The position numbers and the translations under genes were made by a program. This document shows, one piece after another, positions 57,060 through 64,000 of a stretch of DNA of 64,000 bases; position 1 is the first letter of the stretch, and each line of letters begins with the position of its first letter. The notes beneath the pieces were generated by a model. It had not been told where the DNA came from and made no database searches. It worked only from the letters and a program-made list of their open reading frames with translations. Where the stretch lies: the NCBI GenBank assembly GCA_902729315.2, contig LR746278.1, positions 5,001,911 through 5,065,910 of the forward strand. The letters run 5' to 3'. This stretch comes from Spirodela intermedia (lineage: Eukaryota > Streptophyta > Magnoliopsida > Alismatales > Araceae).

Positions 57060-60000
57060 CTACGTAAATCAAGGAACACCGGAAATGAAGGAAATATAAA
57101 GCATGACATTCCCTACGTGAGTTATTCAGCAATGGAGATTCCATAAACTCAAACTGTCAGTATGAACACGAGCATGCTTATTAGAATAAGTAAAAGCTTT
57201 CATAACAATGAATCAAAAACCTAATAAAAAATCTGCATCTCACACCTGAGCTTTAAGATCAACCGAATCCATTGACGACACAATAAATGCCTTCTCGTTT
57301 ATTTTCGTGTCATGCAACTCTTTCTTCTCCGTTACATCCTGACAAGGCCGGTGATCTTCTACCCTTGCCTCTGGAGAGTTCTCTGTATTATCTATCACTG
57401 AGGATCCAGGAGATTTGTTCTTCCATTCTTCACCATTCTTGCCATTGAACCTCGATTTTGAATGGTGATCCATTCTATTCTGTTGGTTGTGAGACTTTCG
57501 GTGAACCTGTGAATGAGCAGTTGATCCAACTACAGGACCCAACAGACTGGCCGAAGGAGCATGCACTTCAGATGCCCCTGATCGTGCTTTAACACAAGCA
57601 GGTGGTGCCGGAATTGCATCACCCACACTCACTAAATTTTCCAAAACAGGATCAGTAGAAGATTTCTCAGGCACAGCAGGAACCGTATCAGTCACTTGAG
57701 TCGTATCTGCCTTGTTGTTTACGTTCTTAAAAGGCTTTTCTCTATCCTCCTTGACAGCACCAGGGACTGCAGACCGACCATCCACAACTCGAGCTTTATT
57801 ATTCAAACTCTCAATCTTTTCAATCAAAGCGGAACTCTTCTTAACAGGCCATCTCTTTGGATCTTCTCCTTGACCAGAAGCATTCGCGTGACGATCAGCA
57901 ACTGTTTCAGATTTAATCGAAGGGACGATCTTATTTTGAATAGCCGGAATCGACGGATGAATTCTGGATTCCTTGTCAGACTGATGAGCAACTCCAGGTG
58001 CCATCTTAGCAGTCTCATCCTTATCACCTTCTTGAAGAGCTGGTTCAGGAGCTAGTGAATGATCCTTTATTTCTAACTGTGACGCACCTGATGTTACAGA
58101 CTGATCTTTCTTCTCTACTGAATCATTGTCTTTCCATCTATCATGCTGTTTTAATAGAACCTTGAACCGTGGTCTGTGACTGTCATGAGGATGACCGTCG
58201 TCAACTTCTTTACCAGCCCTTGGAGGAGCATTATAAAAAGGCGCTTCATGGAGGTCTCCGATGTCCCCCTTTGACTTTTGACCTGGGTGTTGGTTGTAGA
58301 GCGTTGATTGAAGAGGAGCCATTCCTAACACAGGTCCATCCCGTTCACTGACATTGCTAAAGCTTGGAGGGCTATAGTGGCTGTCATTATGTGCACGACC
58401 AGGATAAACGTCTGGCCTCCTAGGGCTGAGAGGGCGGTGCATTGCCATGTGCGAATCAGGTGGGTGAGGATGATAGGGCGGCCCATTCATAGGCCCATAA
58501 GAAGCCATCACATTTCCATGTCCAGGACCAGCCTGTGGGTTGGACAACGGCCTCATCGGTAGCTGTGGGTAGAAAGCATACGGATCAACTGGATAACTGC
58601 CAGGCCCGCCTGGTCTAAACATCCCACCTGGAGGGGGGCCTCTATACCAAATTCCATCGGGAGAATTTGCCATTGGTGTCCCATGCCAAGAATCAAACTG
58701 GTACGGAGGCAGACTATTCGTATTTTGATATGGCTGCATCTGTTGCTGATCTCTTTTCCAATTGTCACTGTTCTGCGGTGTACCACCACCCACATGAGGA
58801 GAATTATCATTTCTCCACGCATTCACATTGCCCTTGCTCAAAATCTCATTACCTGGAAATCAAAGAGATATAACATTAAAGAGAATAAAGGAAACGAAAG
58901 ATTTCATCAATTGGCTTATTACATCAATATGTGGGAGCATATTGATGTCACCCAATAGCCCCATGACGTGTGGCTGTATTGCTAAACAAAGCTACGGTAA
59001 ATGAACACAGTCAAATAATACCTACCGACAGGCAGGAACTCGACTGTTTCCTTTTCTGCAGTAACTCTTCCGGAAGCAGAAGCAGGGCGCCCTTGAGAAC
59101 TATCACCTGCAGCATAGAATGCTTGCTAAATAAGAGAAGAATCATGAAATAAAAGATAAGGCATTCAACAAAGACAAAGTAACCCCAAAGACCTGCCACC
59201 GCAGTAGAAAAACAAGCCTGTGATTATATATAGTAGATGGGCTTGACTTTATTCATTTTCAATTGGTTTCCATAAGATGACCCCCTAAAATTTAATAACG
59301 ACATATTTCTCAGAAATGTTGAGTGGTCTTTCAAACAGGTTAATCATTACGTGGAGAATATTTATGGGGTGTTTCTGACAGTACGGAATGAACCACGCAA
59401 TGTTATCATGGCCCTACCCAGTGTTTCCCAATACCACACAGATGCTTTCCCTATTGGATGTGTACCATTGAATGTCCTGTAAATTTCCATAAATGTCACG
59501 TACGTTTCATTTTGAATAAATAAAAATCTTTACCACGAAAATTCGATGGCAAATCTGAAATCAAACGAATTTCGTTTTGGTAATACTTTTTTGGACAACG
59601 TCCTTTTATTGCAGAATATACAATAAAGGTGCTCCACATTTTTATTTTTTCTTCTTATTGTTGGGGAGGGGGGAGGGGACAATCTGAAAGATCATAAATT
59701 TTCTGTACAATGTAATTTGAATCAAGCTAGTCATCACGGATGAAGAGCAAATCCGCATGAAATTTTGTGTGCATAACATATCCTTATTTCTCTATCCCAG
59801 AAAGAGATTTCAAGAACGAAAGAAAAAGCAAATCTCATGTGATAGGTAAATCACATGCCATATAAAACAGGCCGCATGTAACATTTTTACATTACAATGA
59901 AAAAGAGTAAGAGTTTGCATACATTAACGTAGATAAATCATATAAAATTTTCCGCAGACTTAATTCTTTTTCAAAAAACTAAAGAAATTTAGAAAATGCA

Positions 60001-61119
60001 CGCTCTAGCAATAGGAAAAAAGCTGATAAGTTCATCAATACACATCATCCTGCAGACAAAGTAACGATTTAAGCGACTCAACACAAGCTTTGAATTGACA
60101 AAAAAGCTTTCATGAAACTAGTGTCAAAGAACAGATAAATATGTGTACCTTCCTGTGGCACATTTGACTTCGAAGTCTTCTCAGAGCCCAGCGTTGGAAA
60201 ATCCCCAGAACTCAAATTAAAGGTGTTGAGCTTCGATGCAGTTACCTACAATGGAAAAAATGATGATAACCAAGGAGATGGATCAGTATAACGAATCCAT
60301 ACAGCTAAGGAAATATTTCAAATCAGATGCAATACAGTTTTGGATGACAGCCTAATTCAATAGGGAAAGAATTATGATACAACAGTCGAACTTGAATACG
60401 AAAACAGTACCAATTTCTCAGGGATTCTTGAGGGCCCCCATGCAGAACCTTCTGGAACAGATTCTCCAAAACATGAGCGCTGGGAACTACCATGACGAGT
60501 TTCAGCACTTCGGGGACGTGTGGCTACAACTGGTGCCTGATCTGATGGCAATATGCCGGAAGCCGAAGATGGTCGTGAATTTGAACTCCAAGCACCGGAG
60601 ACAGCCTGATGGGATCTATCACTAGTAGCGGTTGAAGGTCTGGTATAACTTCCACCAGATGATGGACGACCACTAAGACCGTTTGGAGAGCTAGTACTTC
60701 CATCTGTATTTGGAGATGACAAAGATGAAGAGCCCCATGCATTTGGGCCAGCCAATGAAGCGCGACTACCCCAAGTAAGCGTGCCCCTAATAGAACAACA
60801 CAAGTTATGCCATACAGTCACTTCAACAAATATCAAATAGAACAGAGCGAGAAAGTAAAAAGCTCTTCGAAAGAGGGAATAGAATAATATTACACTATAC
60901 TTACTTGGGGACTATTTCCACATTTGGGTCTAGGCCATGATTCTCCAACCTTCAAAAGCCAGAATATGAACTTCTTAATGAAACATAAGTTCAAATGACC
61001 CAGTTAAAGCATAATGGCAGTATAATCCTGAGAGAGCTAGTTACCTCTGGCTAGGCAAGTTAATAGGTTTCGGAACTTTTCCCAAGACAGTCATGCCTGA
61101 TTTTCGAGTTTGACCCCAC
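54294..61119 (-). CDS. MOS1: MOS1 (MODIFIER OF SNC1 1), BAT2-like protein, 5' end missing
   Basis: Seven exons found: 61119-61045, 60949-60905, 60786-60411, 60245-60149, 59106-59026, 58852-57246, 56762-54294; phases agree throughout, 1582 residues. The N-terminal block RWGQTRKSGMTVLGKVPKPINLPSQR.LENHGLDPNVEIVPKGTLTWGS is the conserved plant MOS1/BAT2 start, followed by a Ser-rich part (RPSSGGSYTRPSTATSD), LSSGDFPTLGSEK, a Pro/Gly/Met-rich part, RFKVLLKQHDRW, and in the last exon a coiled coil (MKEIARQRAKQLQKEEEERIREQKARALAKLEELNRR, quoted in parts) and AVVWAPV. In Arabidopsis MOS1 controls expression of the immune receptor gene SNC1 and flowering time. The short first coding exon (with the ATG) was not found between 61120 and 64000; it is either tiny and missed or outside the window. 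Confidence 0.92.
57022..57058. repeat. (CT)n microsatellite in a MOS1 intron
   Basis: About 18 CT units between the two largest exons. Confidence 0.95.
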
Positions 61120-64000
61120 CTGAAGTTGCATTAAAATGATATAAGCATAGATAAATTAAAAGGCAGATAAATTCATTGATACCCTACACTGACATATGAC
61201 CTGTAGAACTTGAACCATGTTGCAATCTCACCAGAAAAACAAGTTTTTGAAATGAATAACACAGAGAGAATGATAATCCAGAAGTGTGACAAATGTAGCG
61301 TTTTCTAATCGCAAAAATTACAGAAACATTGTGATCTCGCTGCTAGATCATGAAGCAGATAAGCGTACCTGTCACTAACACAAATTTGAAACCAAACTTT
61401 GGGAACCCTGGGATGTGAGTTTGACTGTGTACATGCGGTCTTTGTGTGGCTACATTTTGATAGAACTTTTATTTAACCATTCAGATAAAATGCGATCCAA
61501 TTATTCAACGAGTTTTTGTATTGAACAGACTTATATAAACTTAGCAAAATATGTCACATCTCACTGAAAGTGCTCAATGAATCTCAGGTAAAATGCATTT
61601 GCATACCATAAAGGCTTCCAACAAAAACTCGATTTTACAAAACAAATAAATGAATAAGAATGATGATAAACTTAACATTCTTTTCTGTTGATAGTCAAAT
61701 CCTGAGAAGGATCAAGTTCAACAGTCGACAAAACTTTATTTAAAGTCAACACATAGATCATTCCAACAAAGTATCTCTGTCTCAACCTTTAAGTAATTTG
61801 TTATGCTAATGTACACAAACTGATCTAAGAATTTTTTGATTAGTTATGACGGATAAAGCAGCATAACACATTTTCAAAACCATAAAACTCAATCTCACAG
61901 TTATTGATAATTATCCAGTGGTTCATTTGACACCCAACATCATATAGTACAGTCCCTCGACCTAAGGGAAACGAAATTAAGAAAATGTAGACACAGCAAA
62001 CAGGACATTATAATATAAATATGTACAAGAGAGTGTAAATATGTAGAATACTACTTCATAAGAGCTATCATGTGACCTAACAACAACCGAACCCAACTAT
62101 GCTAGATTGGGATATAATGCCGTATATAGTTGTTCTCGGGAAAAAAAACAGTCCAAGTTATCTGTCAACGTCTAACACCAAAGCCTTATCAAAAGTATGA
62201 TAATGGCATACTATAAATGATGAACCGTGATAATCGATGGTTGAGGGCAATCCTTTGATGATCCGATGCTTGAATGGACTACCTAATCACATCAAGATCA
62301 TCTAGCAACAACATGATTCACTTCTATATACTGAAGTTGGTGTAAAGTATTGTGAAGTATTCTGAGTAGCCAATTAGTACAAATCCAGCCCTTTGAACTC
62401 GGCTGGTTACAAGAGACAATTGTACGACTGAATTTTGGTATGGCAGAGTTTGTGTGAGGAAACTGACTCTCGGTCCAGTATCACTTGTCAATGTATCTTT
62501 GAGCTGAATGGTCAAATGAATTTGAAGTTGCATTACAACCCCTTGGTAAAAGAAATAAAAACTCGCACTGCATACGAACCAACATATTTCCAACATGAGT
62601 TACGAGAAACAAACACAAACATAGTAACCAAAGACATGATGCGAGTGGTGACGACCATAACTCTCACTGTTCCACAGCATTGCATGACAATTTATTTCAG
62701 GATAGTGTAGAGCAACAACAGTTAGAAACCGGTGAGTCACATTAATCTGAGTCAGAATACAAGGAAATCAAAAGAGGAAGAGAAAACAAAAAGATGCATA
62801 CTTTATGGAAAAAGATATCTTAAGCACTTCTTCATAGGGAAGTGAACTCTGATGGTTTAACTTCGTCAACCTCCCCAACAATTACCAAAGAAAAGGTGAC
62901 ACAGCTATGCCTTGAGCTTTAGGACAAACGGTTGCCACATTTTCAATGAGAAGTCTGTCTTATCAAATGAGAACCACGTTTTGGGCAATTGTCAACAAGT
63001 TGAATCAAAACTAGGTATCTGAAAGCTACAGCCACTTACCTACAAAAGCATAGCTTATCCTTGTTCTCGATGAAAGAATGATAAAAATGGTAAATATAAT
63101 TAAGAGCTGCTTCCACGTTCACTTCCCTTCACTTTTTAATAACGATGCTTTATCCAAGTGACTGCACCCTTTGAAAAATTACACATTCTTGAGATCTTTA
63201 TTACTCTATTTCACAGATTAATCGTTACATCAATTCTTTCTCCCAGGATTAACATTCAAGCAATAAAAAATAAATTGATCAAAAAATTTAAAAAATATTT
63301 TCTCAAGGCGTCCATAAAAAAACTTAGACTGTGGCAAAATGCTTATATTTACCGTTGCATTTTCTTTGTATCGTATAGAAAAAGAGAAATCTTGTTATGA
63401 TGCCGCTACATGGCACTGTGGAGGCATTCCAAAAAGCTCATCAAAAAATATGATGAGAATGTGAACAAGCCCACCTCATTAGAAATAGAGAGGGGAAGCT
63501 TATAATACTTCACAAAGCCATAGCAATGAAACACATGCTATATGACGCCACATGGTGAAATAGGGAGGAAAATTAAAAACAACTGAACACAGAAGCAAAA
63601 GAAATGTAAGCAAAAAATGATACTTTATTAAAAAAATCTTACACATTAATGTGAATGAGACAGATAGGACAAAGTTTCTTCCGGAAGGATGACACAAATT
63701 GCCTAAATTTCGCAGGGCAGTACCAGTAAAACTGAAGAGCTTCCCTCCAGATCAACTACAATAGAAGATACAGTAATGACTTGCATGAGACTCTTAGATC
63801 CACTACCACTTAACAGTGAATTTTATATTCCTCTCAACACTCAGACCTGGTAATGTAGATCTCCCAAGTAGAAAGATGAGTCCCTTTTTCAACAAAATCC
63901 ATCTTTCCACTTCTACTGATAGTGGATATTAAAATTCGACACCTCCGAGGCGATTACGTTCACCAAGACAGGCGGTGGGCATCAACTGTGCAGATACCTT
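61120..64000. other. AT-rich DNA upstream of the first found MOS1 exon
   Basis: Probably intron 1 and/or promoter of MOS1. Open frames here are short and match nothing. No RNA gene or transposon protein recognised. Confidence 0.45.

Noticed and set aside
1-64000. tRNA, rRNA, microRNA precursors and CRISPR arrays
   Set aside because: I looked for conserved tRNA box sequences and well-known plant miRNA sequences by eye and saw none; a covariance-model scan would be decisive.

Overview
This window is nuclear DNA from a flowering plant. Evidence: GT-AG introns, plant-only gene families (THF1, MOS1, DYW-class PPR, DUF3774 wound-induced proteins), Ty3/gypsy and Ty1/copia remnants, and very many (GA/CT)n microsatellites. 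The two intronless PPR genes have extremely GC-rich third codon positions while other genes are moderate. That bimodality is typical of monocots, so a monocot outside the grasses is my best guess, but this is inference.

Layout. 1-10400 is AT-rich and filled with decayed retrotransposons: the 3' end of a gypsy element (integrase tail, non-coding 3' region, polypurine tract, one complete 1856-bp LTR at 2098-3953), then a broken copia element on the minus strand (integrase, protease and gag remnants, a tRNA-Met primer-binding site and a short putative LTR, about 5600-8221). 10400-12160 is GC- and microsatellite-rich with no convincing gene.

From 12166 the window is gene-dense, with fourteen genes I can support. 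In order: a SPARK/GPI-anchored protein (-), a mitochondrial-type ABC1/ADCK kinase (-), THF1/Psb29 (-), two DUF3774 wound-induced genes (+ and -), a VAP4-type MSP-domain protein (+), a third DUF3774 gene (+), TFIIE beta (-), an EMB1923-like plastid membrane protein (-), a small secreted cysteine-motif protein (-), a conserved coiled-coil protein (+), a DYW-class PPR (-) head-to-head with a second PPR (+), and most of MOS1 (-, first exon not found). Exons were joined by splice signals, matching phase and remembered family sequences; no transcript data were available.

The genes do not form one pathway: they are ordinary housekeeping, plastid/mitochondrial and stress genes. The most distinctive local features are the three-gene DUF3774 cluster, a degenerate TGGGCC-rich promoter array at 21690-22050, a small secreted protein with two CX5CRG motifs, and many short direct duplications (about 84-135 bp units) in introns and gene flanks. 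I saw no tRNA or rRNA gene and no CRISPR array.
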